A stretch of 64,000 bases of DNA from Roseibium polysiphoniae (GTDB lineage: Bacteria; Pseudomonadota; Alphaproteobacteria; Rhizobiales; Stappiaceae): positions 434,001-498,000 of the forward strand of contig NZ_JACYXJ010000004.1 in the NCBI RefSeq assembly GCF_014842925.1, in the 5' to 3' direction. A program made the translations under genes and the position numbers. This document shows positions 19,252 through 28,173 of this stretch, in pieces (the stretch's first letter is position 1; each line of letters begins with the position of its first letter). The notes beneath the pieces were generated by a model, which saw nothing but the letters and a program-made list of their open reading frames with translations, was not told where the DNA came from and did no database searches.

Positions 19252-20730
19252 GTGACAACGAAATTGTCTCTGTCTACCCTGTCCGAGCTAGGTGAAAGCG
19301 TCGGCACACCGCAGTACACCCGGGAGCAGCTGTCTCCGGGCATCGTGCATATTGGTGTTGGCAATTTTCATCGGGCGCATCAGGCTGTCTATCTGGACCG
19401 GCTGTTCAACAAGGGCTTCGACCACGACTGGGCGATCATTGGCGCTGGCGTCAAGAGCTACGACAAGGCGATGAGAGATCGTCTCGCCGGGCAAGACTGG
19501 CTGACGACAGTTGTGGAGCTGGAACCGAACGGTCTGAATGCTCGCGTAACTGGCGTCATGACGGACTTTGCGGACATCGACCCGGCTGCGCTTATTGCAA
19601 CCCTCATTCGTCCCGAGATCCGCATTGTCTCACTGACGATCACTGAGGGCGGTTACTATGTCGACGCAAAAACCGGACAGCTTGATCTATCCCACCACGA
19701 GATTCTAAGTGACATCGAAAACCCCGATGCACCGCAAACGATATTTGGCATCTTGATCGTCGCATTGGGCCTGCGCAAGGACAGCGGCCTCGAGCCGTTC
19801 ACAATCTTGTCTTGTGACAACCTGCCTGAAAACGGACATGTGGCACGCCAGACCGTTGTAGGTCTAGCAAAGCAAATGGTGCCCGATCTTGCAGGTTGGA
19901 TCGAAACCAATGTCGCCTTTCCGAGCAGTATGGTCGACTGCATCACGCCAGCGACCTCAGCACGAGAAGTGGCGCTCGTTGCGCAGAAATTCGGGATCCA
20001 GGATGATGCTCCGGTGGCCTGCGAACCCTTTCGCCAATGGGTGATGGAAGACCGGTTTCCGGCAGGGCGGCCGGCCCTGGAGGAAGTTGGCGTTCAATTC
20101 GTTGATGATGTCGCTCCCTATGAGCTGATGAAGCTTCGGATTTTGAACGGTGGTCACGCAGCGATTGCCTACCCATCCGCGTTGCTTGGCTATCATTTCG
20201 TCCATGAGGCGATGGCGGACCCTGACATTTCGGGTTGGTTCAAGAAGCTGGCGCGTACGGATGTGATCCCGGTCGTTCCGCCGATATCTGGCATCGGCTT
20301 CGATGAGTATCTCGAGACATGTGTCCTCCGGTTTGCAAATCCGGAAATTGGAGACACGGTGGCCCGGCTTTGCCTTGATGGCTCGAACCGGCAACCAAAA
20401 TTCATCTTGCCTACGATCGCGGATGCACTTCAGGCAGGTCGCTCCATCGAAGGACTTGCGTTAGAGGTTGCCTTCTGGTGCCGGTATTGTGCAGAAAGTG
20501 CGCTTGAAGACAGTGGGTTCGTCCTGGAGGATGAGCGCGCCGAACAGCTGCGAGATGCAGCGGAAATTTCAAAAGAGAGCCCTTCTGCGTTCCTCGCCCT
20601 TGACGATGTTTTCGGCGACCTCGGCCGCAATGATGTCTTCGCGGATGCATTCGATCGGCAGCTGAAGTGCCTTTGGGCAAGCGGTGCACGCAAGACCCTT
20701 CAGGCCTATCTCAGCGAAGGAAGCCATTGA
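19252..20730 (+). CDS. mtlK: Mannitol 2-dehydrogenase (polyol dehydrogenase)
   Basis: A 492-residue polyol-specific long-chain dehydrogenase that oxidises mannitol (and often arabitol or sorbitol) to the 2-ketose with NAD. The N-terminal coenzyme domain contains IVHIGVGNFHRAHQAVY, and the catalytic triad is in MKLRILNGGH, where Lys, Asn and His follow the K-x4-N-x2-H pattern of the Pseudomonas fluorescens enzyme. The start is a GTG after AAGAGG. The preceding 132 bp after smoK shows no clear terminator. Product fructose would go to the adjacent fructokinase. Confidence 0.95.
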   Translation: MTTKLSLSTLSELGESVGTPQYTREQLSPGIVHIGVGNFHRAHQAVYLDRLFNKGFDHDWAIIGAGVKSYDKAMRDRLAGQDWLTTVVELEPNGLNARVTGVMTDFADIDPAALIATLIRPEIRIVSLTITEGGYYVDAKTGQLDLSHHEILSDIENPDAPQTIFGILIVALGLRKDSGLEPFTILSCDNLPENGHVARQTVVGLAKQMVPDLAGWIETNVAFPSSMVDCITPATSAREVALVAQKFGIQDDAPVACEPFRQWVMEDRFPAGRPALEEVGVQFVDDVAPYELMKLRILNGGHAAIAYPSALLGYHFVHEAMADPDISGWFKKLARTDVIPVVPPISGIGFDEYLETCVLRFANPEIGDTVARLCLDGSNRQPKFILPTIADALQAGRSIEGLALEVAFWCRYCAESALEDSGFVLEDERAEQLRDAAEISKESPSAFLALDDVFGDLGRNDVFADAFDRQLKCLWASGARKTLQAYLSEGSH

Positions 20731-20734
20731 GATT

Positions 20735-21667
20735 ATGATCCTGTGCTGCGGTGAAGCGCTTATCGACATGATCCCGGAGAAGAGCGCTTCCGGGCAATTG
20801 GCATTTGTGCCCCATCCCGGTGGCGCCGTTTTCAATACGGCGATTGCCCTGGGGCGACTTGGCGTGAAGACCGGGATGCTGACCGGCCTTTCGACCGATC
20901 TCTTCGGAGTGCAGTTGGAGGGGGCTCTTACCGCAAGTGGCGTCGATGTAGGGCCTTCCATCCTTAGCGACCTGCCGACCACTCTAGCTTTTGTTCAGCT
21001 AAATGAGGGTCAGGCCACCTACACGTTCTATGATGAAAATTCGGCTGGCCGAATGCTCGACCCCTCAGATATTCCAGCGCTAGATTCAGCAGTCGAAGCA
21101 TTGTTTTTTGGTGGGATCAGCTTGGCCGTCGAGCCCTGCGCGGATGTCTATGCGGACTTGCTAGTGGGGCAATCGGACCAGAAGGTGGTCATGATTGATC
21201 CCAACATCAGGCCTGGATTCATCCGTGACTATGCTCGTTATCGTCTGCGGCTTGATCGGATGTTGCGGAGTGCCGATATCGTCAAAGTCTCAGACGAAGA
21301 TCTCGACTGGATTTTGCCCGGACCTCAGTCTGTTAGGGAAAAAGCTCAGGTTATTCTAAACTTGGGAGTGTCTGTCGTGCTGGTCACACAAGGCACGAAA
21401 GGGGCTGTCGGTTTTACCGCTTCTGGTCTCGAGGTATCTGCGCCGGGCCTTTCAGTGAAAGTGGCCGATACGGTTGGAGCTGGTGATACTTTCAACGCAG
21501 GTGTTTTGGCCATTTTGCAAGAGAGCGGGGTACTTCAGCGGAGCACCATTGCTAATGTGTCCGAAGGCACGCTTACGAAAGCGCTGGCACTCGGCACGCG
21601 GGCAGCTGCAATTACCGTTTCGCGGGCAGGTGCAAATCCGCCGCGGCGCGATGAGCTTTCCGCCTAA
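20735..21667 (+). CDS. PfkB-family fructokinase
   Basis: A 310-residue ribokinase-like sugar kinase. It begins at MILCCGEALIDMIP, the family's usual first strand, four bases after the mtlK stop. The N-terminal FVPHPGGAVFNTAIALGRLG loop binds sugar, and the catalytic base lies in DTVGAGDTFNAGVLA. As last gene of the polyol operon it would convert fructose from the dehydrogenase to fructose 6-phosphate. It ends 15 bp from the convergent manC gene. Confidence 0.92.
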   Translation: MILCCGEALIDMIPEKSASGQLAFVPHPGGAVFNTAIALGRLGVKTGMLTGLSTDLFGVQLEGALTASGVDVGPSILSDLPTTLAFVQLNEGQATYTFYDENSAGRMLDPSDIPALDSAVEALFFGGISLAVEPCADVYADLLVGQSDQKVVMIDPNIRPGFIRDYARYRLRLDRMLRSADIVKVSDEDLDWILPGPQSVREKAQVILNLGVSVVLVTQGTKGAVGFTASGLEVSAPGLSVKVADTVGAGDTFNAGVLAILQESGVLQRSTIANVSEGTLTKALALGTRAAAITVSRAGANPPRRDELSA

Positions 21668-21682
21668 ATACCATTCTACCTC

Positions 21683-23068
21683 TTACGAATGCCGCAGGAT
21701 GTCGTCGGCATCCAGATAGGTTCCTGACTGAACCTCGATCATGCGTACGGGAATCTTTCCGGGATTATACAACTTGTGCTGGGCCCCAAAAGGAACAAAC
21801 GCCGACTGGTTCTCAGTGAGCAGTTCGGCTTTTCCTTCGATGGTGATCTCAACGGTTCCTGATACGACCACCCAATGCTCGGCACGGTGCAAGTGGCTTT
21901 GAAGAGTGAGGCCTTTTCCCGGTTTGATCATCATCGACTGGACAGAAAACCTGTCGCCGGAATTGATCCGTTCGGTCCAGCCCCAGAGCTTGTAGGCACG
22001 GGGGTGTGCGTTGACTTCCTCCCGCCCTTCGTTCTCCAGTGCTTCAACAATCTTCTTTACGTCCTGGGCCTTGTCCTTGTGGGCAACAAGGACGCTGTCG
22101 CGTGTGGAAATAACAAGAACATCGGAAAGGCCTATTACCGACACCAGACCGTCGTCTGCGTAGGCGAGACAATTCTGCGATCCGAGGAACCGTGTATCGC
22201 CAAGTCCACTGTTACCTTCTGGATCTTTGTCGAGGACATCCCAGATCGCGGACCAGGATCCGAGATCATCCCACTGCGGGGCCATGGGAACACAAGAGAT
22301 ATTTGGCGCTTTTTCCATGATTGCATAGTCGATCGAGATGCTTTCGATCTTGGCAAAGGCGTCCGCGTCCAGACGAGTGAAATCCAGGTCTTCTGTGCGT
22401 GTCGCCAGAGCCGCGCGAATATCTGCCATCAACTGAGGCTGGTGTGTTTCGAATGCGTCGATCATCGCTTTTGCGGAGTAAAGAAAAATCCCCGCGTTCC
22501 AGACGTAGTTGTGATCTGCAAGAAACTTTTTTGCTGTCAAAAGGTCGGGCTTTTCGACAAAGGCCGCGACTTTTCTGACAGGGTCGGCGCCGTCCTCAAG
22601 CTGAATATAGCCATATCCTGTATTGGGCTCGTGCGGGGTAATACCGAAAGTCACGATTTGCCCGGAAAGTGCGGCGTCTGATGCGTTCTCAATTGCTTGC
22701 CGGAAGACATTCTCCTCGCCGATCAGATGATCAGACGGGAGTAGAAGCACAAGCGCCTCAGGATCTTTTTCGTCTGCTAACAGAGCTGCCATGGCGGCCG
22801 GTGCGGCCGTGTTGCGACCCATGGGTTCGAGAAGAATGGTGTCCGCCTCTACACCTGTTTCCCCAAGCTGTTCACCCATCAGAAAGCGATGGTTGTTGTT
22901 TCCGATCACAATCGGAGCGCCGAAGGTCTCTCCTTGAACGCGCTTTATGGTTTTCTGGAAAAGGCTTTCGCCATTGAAAATAGGCAGGAATTGTTTCGGC
23001 CGGTCCTTACGGGAGAGGGGCCAAAGCCGCGAGCCGATGCCGCCCGACAGAACACAAGGAAAAATCAT
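21683..23068 (-). CDS. manC: Mannose-1-phosphate guanylyltransferase / mannose-6-phosphate isomerase
   Basis: A 461-residue bifunctional enzyme. The nucleotidyltransferase domain (about 1-330) opens with LSGGIGSRLWPLSRKDRPKQFLPI, the GDP-mannose pyrophosphorylase signature, and has VEKPDLLTAKKFL. The C-terminal cupin (about 340-461) carries the isomerase site with LQSHLHRAEHWVVVSGT. It makes GDP-mannose for exopolysaccharide or LPS from fructose 6-phosphate and mannose 1-phosphate. It is transcribed alone toward the polyol operon; the functional link, if any, is shared fructose 6-phosphate. Confidence 0.95.
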   Translation of the reverse strand: MIFPCVLSGGIGSRLWPLSRKDRPKQFLPIFNGESLFQKTIKRVQGETFGAPIVIGNNNHRFLMGEQLGETGVEADTILLEPMGRNTAAPAAMAALLADEKDPEALVLLLPSDHLIGEENVFRQAIENASDAALSGQIVTFGITPHEPNTGYGYIQLEDGADPVRKVAAFVEKPDLLTAKKFLADHNYVWNAGIFLYSAKAMIDAFETHQPQLMADIRAALATRTEDLDFTRLDADAFAKIESISIDYAIMEKAPNISCVPMAPQWDDLGSWSAIWDVLDKDPEGNSGLGDTRFLGSQNCLAYADDGLVSVIGLSDVLVISTRDSVLVAHKDKAQDVKKIVEALENEGREEVNAHPRAYKLWGWTERINSGDRFSVQSMMIKPGKGLTLQSHLHRAEHWVVVSGTVEITIEGKAELLTENQSAFVPFGAQHKLYNPGKIPVRMIEVQSGTYLDADDILRHS

Positions 23069-23249
23069 TAGAATTTATCATCCAAAAAAAGCTGCAATCT
23101 CCGAGCTCTTTTATGGAAGCATCCAAGAGAAAAAGCAAAGTCGAACCGCGACCTCAAACATTGGCTCCTGGCACGGGCGCTTATCCAAGGCGCACGCTTG
23201 AGTCTACCAGGCTTTCAGGTTGGTGGTGCCGTTATGCCTACACGGATTG
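23069..23249. other. Intergenic stretch between hmuV and manC
   Basis: These 181 bp separate two minus-strand genes. They must hold the promoter of manC and the end of the hmu operon. I see no clear terminator hairpin with a U-run and no convincing promoter boxes. Confidence 0.4.
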
Positions 23250-24092
23250 CTAGCCATGTCTCGCGAGGACAATTGGCGCGCTGCGCCCATCTACATGAGA
23301 TACTTGAACGTCGTGGTCATAAGCGTCGGAAAGAATTTCGTCCTTGTAGACGGCGGCGACGCTTCCCATGATTTTCAGTTCACCGTTTCGAATGACCATG
23401 ACGGTGTCGGCAAAGCTGGCCGTGAGATTGAGGTCATGCATAACGGCCAAGACACCGCCGCCGCGTCGAGCATAGTCGGCAGCAATGTTCATGATCTGGA
23501 TTTGGTGCTTGATGTCCAGGCTGGAGACTGGTTCATCGAGAAAGAGCCAGCGGCGGCTACCATCTTCTGCTATCGGGCTCCAAACTTGGCATAGGACGCG
23601 GGCGAGCTGGACACGTTGCTGTTCCCCGCCGGAGAGCGATTGATACTGCCTGCCCTCAAAGCCTTCCAGGTCAACCATGCCAAGCGCTTCGAAAATTCGG
23701 TTGCGGCGCTGCTTCGCTGTTCCAACAGTGTCATTGCGTAAGACGCCAAGACTGACGACCTCAGAAACCGTTAGCGGAAACGCGAGAACCGTATGCTGGG
23801 GAAGCACCCCTCGCCGCAAGGCCAGGGTTTCCGCTCTGATGGTGCTTAGGCTCTCGCCATTGAGCGTAACCCGGCCAGAATAGGAGAGTTCGCCGGTCAG
23901 TGCCTTCAAGAGGGTGCTTTTGCCGGATCCGTTCGGCCCCAAAATGGTATGAAAGAGCCCTGGCTCGGCTACAAAACTGAGATCCTTGATGACAGGCGCT
24001 CGATTGTAACCTACCTCAAGGCCAAACGCCTCAAGGCTTCCTGTGGGTGAGTTCTTCGAAATTTGTTGAGGCTTCAAGGCTGTGTTCTCCAT
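23250..24092 (-). CDS. hmuV: Haem ABC importer ATPase
   Basis: A 280-residue ATPase of the iron-siderophore/haem type. The start MENTALKP overlaps the permease stop in TGATG. Walker A is GPNGSGKST, the signature LSGGEQQRVQLARVLCQ and Walker B WLFLDEPVSSLD, with the HDLNLTA switch. The VLPQHTVLAFPLTVSEVVSLG stretch is typical of HmuV. It powers haem import through HmuU in the inner membrane. Confidence 0.94.
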   Translation of the reverse strand: MENTALKPQQISKNSPTGSLEAFGLEVGYNRAPVIKDLSFVAEPGLFHTILGPNGSGKSTLLKALTGELSYSGRVTLNGESLSTIRAETLALRRGVLPQHTVLAFPLTVSEVVSLGVLRNDTVGTAKQRRNRIFEALGMVDLEGFEGRQYQSLSGGEQQRVQLARVLCQVWSPIAEDGSRRWLFLDEPVSSLDIKHQIQIMNIAADYARRGGGVLAVMHDLNLTASFADTVMVIRNGELKIMGSVAAVYKDEILSDAYDHDVQVSHVDGRSAPIVLARHG

Positions 24093-25225
24093 CAAAAGCT
24101 GCTCAGGCCGCGTTTGCGAAGGAGGAGCCAAAGGAAAAACGGTGCGCCGACGAATGCGGTCAGAATACCGATGGGCAGCTCTGCTGGAGCAACTATTGTT
24201 CGGCTTATGGTGTCTGTTGCGATGAGAAAGCTTGCGCCCAAAAGAGCTGATGCCGGCAAAAGGTAGCGATGGTCGGGACCTATGGTCAGCCTAAGAAGGT
24301 GCGGAACGATGATCCCTACGAAACCAATCCCTCCGCTTACCGCGACCGAAGCGCCGGAAGCAGCAGCGACCATGATGATGCTGATATTTTTCAGACGCTG
24401 AACGCGAACGCCCATGTGGCCCGCGGCCGCTTCTCCGAGCATCAATGCGTTCAAGCCATTTGCAAGAATGGGCAATAGGAAGAGCGTTGTGCAGATCAGT
24501 GGCGCGGCCGCAAAAACCTTTTCCCAGGAAGCTCCGGCGAGGGACCCCAATCCCCAGAAAGTCAGGTCTCTGAGCTGCTGGTCATCGGCAACATAGACGA
24601 GAAGGCCAGTGATCGCGCCAGCAAAGGCGCCAAGAGCAATGCCCGCCAGAAGCAGCGTGGCCACGGAGGTAACACCGCCTCGAGTGCCTATTCGATAGAG
24701 CAGCCATGTAGAACAAAGGCCTCCGCCAAAGGCTGCAAGGGGAAGGGCGTAGATCCCAAAGATCGAGACGATCGGGGCAAGAGTTGTTCCTCCTAGGACG
24801 ATGAGGCTTGCGGCACCGAGACCAGCTCCGGCGGAAACGCCGACAATGCCTGGGTCCGCTAAGGGGTTCCTGAAAAGACCTTGCATCACCGCTCCAGAAA
24901 CGGCGAGGGCGGAGCCGACGAGCGCTCCGAGGAGCGTTCTGGGTAACCGGATTTCACTCAGTACGATCCAGTCCCGCAAGTTTATGCCTGCCAGAGACTC
25001 TTCTGAGCCACTAAGCAGGTTTATTAGGTAGTGCTGAATCACATCAAGAACCGGGATTTTGATCGGTCCTATCGTCAGGCTCGCAGATATGGCGAGTATC
25101 AGGACCACGACGAGGGCGAAAATAACCTGCCGCGCGAGTAAATCCCGCATTCCGGTCGGTTGTTTTTCCACCATTGCCGCGGTCATCCGGCCTGCGCCCA
25201 GCCGTTTGAGCGAAATCTCGATCAT
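24092..25225 (-). CDS. hmuU: Haem ABC importer permease (FecCD family)
   Basis: A 377-residue permease with the large helix number of FecCD proteins. The conserved segments LSEIRLPRTLLGALVGSALAVSGAVMQGLFRNPLADPGIVGVSAGAGLGA and GGIGFVGIIVPHLLRL are plain; the latter touches the ATPase. It lies eight bases after hmuT. The first 40 residues precede the first helix and the start could be one of several internal ATGs. Confidence 0.93.
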   Translation of the reverse strand: MIEISLKRLGAGRMTAAMVEKQPTGMRDLLARQVIFALVVVLILAISASLTIGPIKIPVLDVIQHYLINLLSGSEESLAGINLRDWIVLSEIRLPRTLLGALVGSALAVSGAVMQGLFRNPLADPGIVGVSAGAGLGAASLIVLGGTTLAPIVSIFGIYALPLAAFGGGLCSTWLLYRIGTRGGVTSVATLLLAGIALGAFAGAITGLLVYVADDQQLRDLTFWGLGSLAGASWEKVFAAAPLICTTLFLLPILANGLNALMLGEAAAGHMGVRVQRLKNISIIMVAAASGASVAVSGGIGFVGIIVPHLLRLTIGPDHRYLLPASALLGASFLIATDTISRTIVAPAELPIGILTAFVGAPFFLWLLLRKRGLSSF

Positions 25226-25233
25226 GTCGCGTG

Positions 25234-26121
25234 TCAGCCGCCGAACTCAGTCAACTTTGCAGCCAGTTCGTGAATGACCTCCGGTGTGCGAGGGCCAAAC
25301 CCCAAGAGGTAGTTTCCTGGCATTTGGATAAGTCGTTTGTTTTCACCAGCAGGCGTAAGCGAGACGGCCGGATGGTCAAATAGTGTCTGCGCAGAGGCGC
25401 CGTGATCTCGTCCATTGCTCATCATTAGGATCACATCTGGCGCAGCCTCCAGAATGGCCTCATCGGTGAGCTGTTTGTAACCGGCAAAGTCTTTCGTTGC
25501 GTTTTCCGCACCGACTAACTTGAGAATACCGCTTGCTGCGGTCTTGTCGCCTGACGCCAGGATTCTGCCGCCTTTGGCGGACAGGACGAACAGAACCTTG
25601 ATATCTTTGGTTCGGTTCGCATTTTCCTCTGCCGCGCTCGAGAGTGCGAGCCTCAGATCGTCATTCAAGGCCTTTGCTTTTTCCGTAACACCGAGGGCTT
25701 CACCGACGGCTTGTACCTTTTGGAGTATCCCTTCGCCGGAATAATCCTCTGGAATGCCGACGATAGGAATTCCGGATTTTGCCAATAGCTCCAGCGTCTC
25801 AGGCGGTCCCGCTCCATCAAGCATCAGGATCATGTCAGGCGATACCGACAAAACACCTTCAGGCGATAGCGCGCGTATATAGCCGACATCCGGAAGCTCC
25901 GTTGCTTCTGGAGGAAAGGTGCTGGTTGTGTCGCGAGCAATGAGGCGGTCTTCTTCACCAAGAGCATAGACGATCTCGGTCACGGATCCACCGATGGCTA
26001 CGATGCGTTCTGCCGCTGCCTGTTCGGCAGTTGCTGCGCCTTGCAGAAAGAGGTGGCTTCCTAAGAGCGCTGTTGCAAAGAGAAAAACAAAGCGGCTCGA
26101 AAATGTGGATCTGAAGCTCAT
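25234..26121 (-). CDS. hmuT: Haem-binding periplasmic protein
   Basis: A 295-residue class III binding protein. The start MSFRSTFSSRF overlaps the hmuS stop by 4 bp; a signal peptide follows and is cut after GAATAE or ATAEQAAA. The mature protein begins ERIVAIGGSVTEIVYALGEEDRLIARDTTSTFP, a strong match to HmuT proteins, with the ligand region around DVGYIRALSPEGVLSVSPDMIL. It captures haem in the periplasm for HmuUV. Confidence 0.94.
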   Translation of the reverse strand: MSFRSTFSSRFVFLFATALLGSHLFLQGAATAEQAAAERIVAIGGSVTEIVYALGEEDRLIARDTTSTFPPEATELPDVGYIRALSPEGVLSVSPDMILMLDGAGPPETLELLAKSGIPIVGIPEDYSGEGILQKVQAVGEALGVTEKAKALNDDLRLALSSAAEENANRTKDIKVLFVLSAKGGRILASGDKTAASGILKLVGAENATKDFAGYKQLTDEAILEAAPDVILMMSNGRDHGASAQTLFDHPAVSLTPAGENKRLIQMPGNYLLGFGPRTPEVIHELAAKLTEFGG

Positions 26122-27194
26122 GAGGCAACTCCGATTGCGGCATTGGTGGGAACCTGAGGAAGTCTTTCGATCAGATCCCGCCATTCCGAGCGCTCGACCG
26201 AGCCTTCTTTTCTGACGCCAAAGAACTGAATGATCAGGTTGTCATTCTCGTCGTAGACTTCGATCGACGTCACGTGTTCAATGTCGGCGGGCTTGCGGAC
26301 AGCCCAAACGCTGGCAATGTGGTCGGTGCGCAAGTGAAGGTGAAAGGTTGGATCAAGCACGTTGATCCAGAGCCCTTTGTCCATGACTGTTTCAATCGCA
26401 CCGGAGTGGATTTGGATGCAGCCCTTGTTGCCGACGAAACACATGATCGGTAGAGCTTCATTTGCGGCCAGGTGCAGCATTGCAGCAACCGCGCTTTCAT
26501 CCAGCTTCCATGCCCATTGGTGCCCGGCAACTTCCAGTGCGCTTAGGCGATGCAAGCCCAGATCTTTCAGCATGCCATGGAACTGATGCGGATCCGTGAG
26601 CCCTTGCCAGCGCTTCCGAAGCGTTTCTCCGGCTTCTGCAGATGCTGGTTTGCGATCCGTTTCTGAGTGAGCTTTTTCCTCGAATTCGATTTCTGCGTCC
26701 TGATCCGAAAGCAGGAGTTTGTCGATCAGGTTGTTCCAGCCTTCAAGATCTGTTTTCGGCCGAGCGTGAACCTTGAATACAGCTTCTCCTGTCGCATCAA
26801 AGAACTGGAGAGATCTGCGTAGGTTCTCGCCGTCCTGTCGTTCAACGGCGTAGCCGTGCGCCCAAACAGCTGGGAACATGCGCATGTCGATCTGCTCACC
26901 GAGCATCAATGCTGCCCGCTTGCCATTCACGAATTTCTCGAATGGACCAATCTTCTCATGCACGGCGCTTTCGTTCCGCGTCAGCGCCATCACTTCACCG
27001 ACTTCCTTGAGGCCATTGAAGAGAACGTCAAAGTTCGCCGCAATGCGACGCACACCATGTCCGCAGAACGCTGCCAGAAGCTTTGCCTCTGAGATTTCGA
27101 GCATGTTCGCCAGATCCCGGTCCCGCATGTTTGAGTGTTGTTCTCTCATGCGACGGATCTGTGCGCGGTCGGTTTTCGAAAACTGTTCGGTCAT
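26118..27194 (-). CDS. hmuS: Haem-degrading/haem-trafficking protein HmuS
   Basis: A 358-residue protein with the two tandem HmuS/ChuS-like halves (about 30-180 and 200-350). The halves begin near NFDVLFNGLKEVGEVMALTRNESAVHEKIG and near KDLGLHRLSALEVAGHQWAWKLD. Family members bind cytoplasmic haem and either degrade it or pass it on. The start MTEQFSKTDRAQIR follows a GAAGG; the longer upstream frame runs through the AT-rich control region and is unlikely. It is first gene of hmuSTUV; no TonB-dependent haem receptor lies in the window. Confidence 0.93.
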   Translation of the reverse strand: MTEQFSKTDRAQIRRMREQHSNMRDRDLANMLEISEAKLLAAFCGHGVRRIAANFDVLFNGLKEVGEVMALTRNESAVHEKIGPFEKFVNGKRAALMLGEQIDMRMFPAVWAHGYAVERQDGENLRRSLQFFDATGEAVFKVHARPKTDLEGWNNLIDKLLLSDQDAEIEFEEKAHSETDRKPASAEAGETLRKRWQGLTDPHQFHGMLKDLGLHRLSALEVAGHQWAWKLDESAVAAMLHLAANEALPIMCFVGNKGCIQIHSGAIETVMDKGLWINVLDPTFHLHLRTDHIASVWAVRKPADIEHVTSIEVYDENDNLIIQFFGVRKEGSVERSEWRDLIERLPQVPTNAAIGVAS

Positions 27195-27209
27195 GGCTTC
27201 GCCTTCAAT

Positions 27210-27240
27210 CAATAATATGATTTCTATATTCATATTATTG
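27210..27240 (-). promoter_or_regulatory. Iron-responsive-operator-like inverted repeat upstream of hmuS
   Basis: A perfect 11-bp inverted repeat, CAATAATATGA and TCATATTATTG, flanks a 9-nt centre and starts 16 bp upstream of the hmuS ATG. Its core is exactly TGA-N9-TCA, the consensus reported for the iron-responsive operator bound by RirA in rhizobia. The position in an AT-rich control region favours an iron-dependent repressor site; RirA rather than Irr or Fur is inference. Confidence 0.65.
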
Positions 27241-27407
27241 AGGGGCATCAATAGCTGAGTATAAAACTCATATATTATGCATGGTCGAAGGTGCTTTGGA
27301 CCGTCCTTGGGGGCAGGCTTTGCGGACGGGTAGCTCTTAAGAATTTGGCTGTGAGAGCGCGTATTCGCCGACTGAGCGGCATCTTTGCAATTCAAAGAAA
27401 AAGTAAA

Positions 27408-28166
27408 CTAGCGGAAGAGGTCATCTTCCAAAGGTCTGATGAGGGAAGCTGCCGGCACCTCCCTCGAAGGCGCGAGCCCCTGAACCAGAACCACAGGACA
27501 GCCCTCGTTTCCCTGACCCATCAAGAGAGATGCAGCTGAGGCGAGCTCGTCTGCGTGAGCGACCGTTGAGACCTTCAATTCTCGCCCATAAAGATCTCTC
27601 TCGCCGCGGATGTCCATAAAGCTCGTCACGCCTGCTGCACCAATGGCTACGCCGGTTGTGCCGTTGCGAAATGGTCTGCCGAAGCTGTCAGCGATCACAA
27701 CGCCGAGAGGAACGTCGAGCCGTTCCAATAGCGCGGCTCTCAGGCGAGCGGCAGAAGCATCAGGATCAATCGGCAAAAGCAGCAGTGCGCCGTTTTCACT
27801 GCCTTCGACGTTGGATTGATCAATGCCTGCCTGCGCCATGACCCAACCGCATCGGTGGCGAACCACGAGAACGCCTTTTCGCTTGCGAACGACTTCCGTG
27901 CTCTCATCCAGAATGGCTTGCACTAGCCGCGGGTCTTTGTCGGTTTCCTCTGCAAGATCAAGAGCATCTTGGCCAGGCGTAATATCGGCCAGGTTTCGAA
28001 AGCGATCCTCCGCTTTCGAAACAACCTTTTGCGCAATGACCACGACGTCACCCCTGCCGAGCGCAACTTGCTGACGCTTGAGCCCTTTGGCGACGAGGTT
28101 GGCAAGGTCGTCGCCCGGATTGACCAACGGAAAATCATCAAGGGTCGTGAGTGTCAGTCGAGCCAT
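27408..28166 (-). CDS. cofE: Coenzyme F420-0:L-glutamate ligase
   Basis: A 252-residue CofE. It adds gamma-linked glutamates to F420-0 using GTP. Recognisable motifs are [43 protein letters not shown] and [24 protein letters not shown]. The start [13 protein letters not shown] lies seven bases after the fgd stop. It lacks the C-terminal nitroreductase domain found in actinobacterial FbiB, so it is the archaeal-type stand-alone ligase. It is the last gene of the F420 operon and ends 212 bp from the divergent-facing hmuS promoter. Confidence 0.94.
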   Translation of the reverse strand: MARLTLTTLDDFPLVNPGDDLANLVAKGLKRQQVALGRGDVVVIAQKVVSKAEDRFRNLADITPGQDALDLAEETDKDPRLVQAILDESTEVVRKRKGVLVVRHRCGWVMAQAGIDQSNVEGSENGALLLLPIDPDASAARLRAALLERLDVPLGVVIADSFGRPFRNGTTGVAIGAAGVTSFMDIRGERDLYGRELKVSTVAHADELASAASLLMGQGNEGCPVVLVQGLAPSREVPAASLIRPLEDDLFR

Positions 28167-28173
28167 GATGTCG

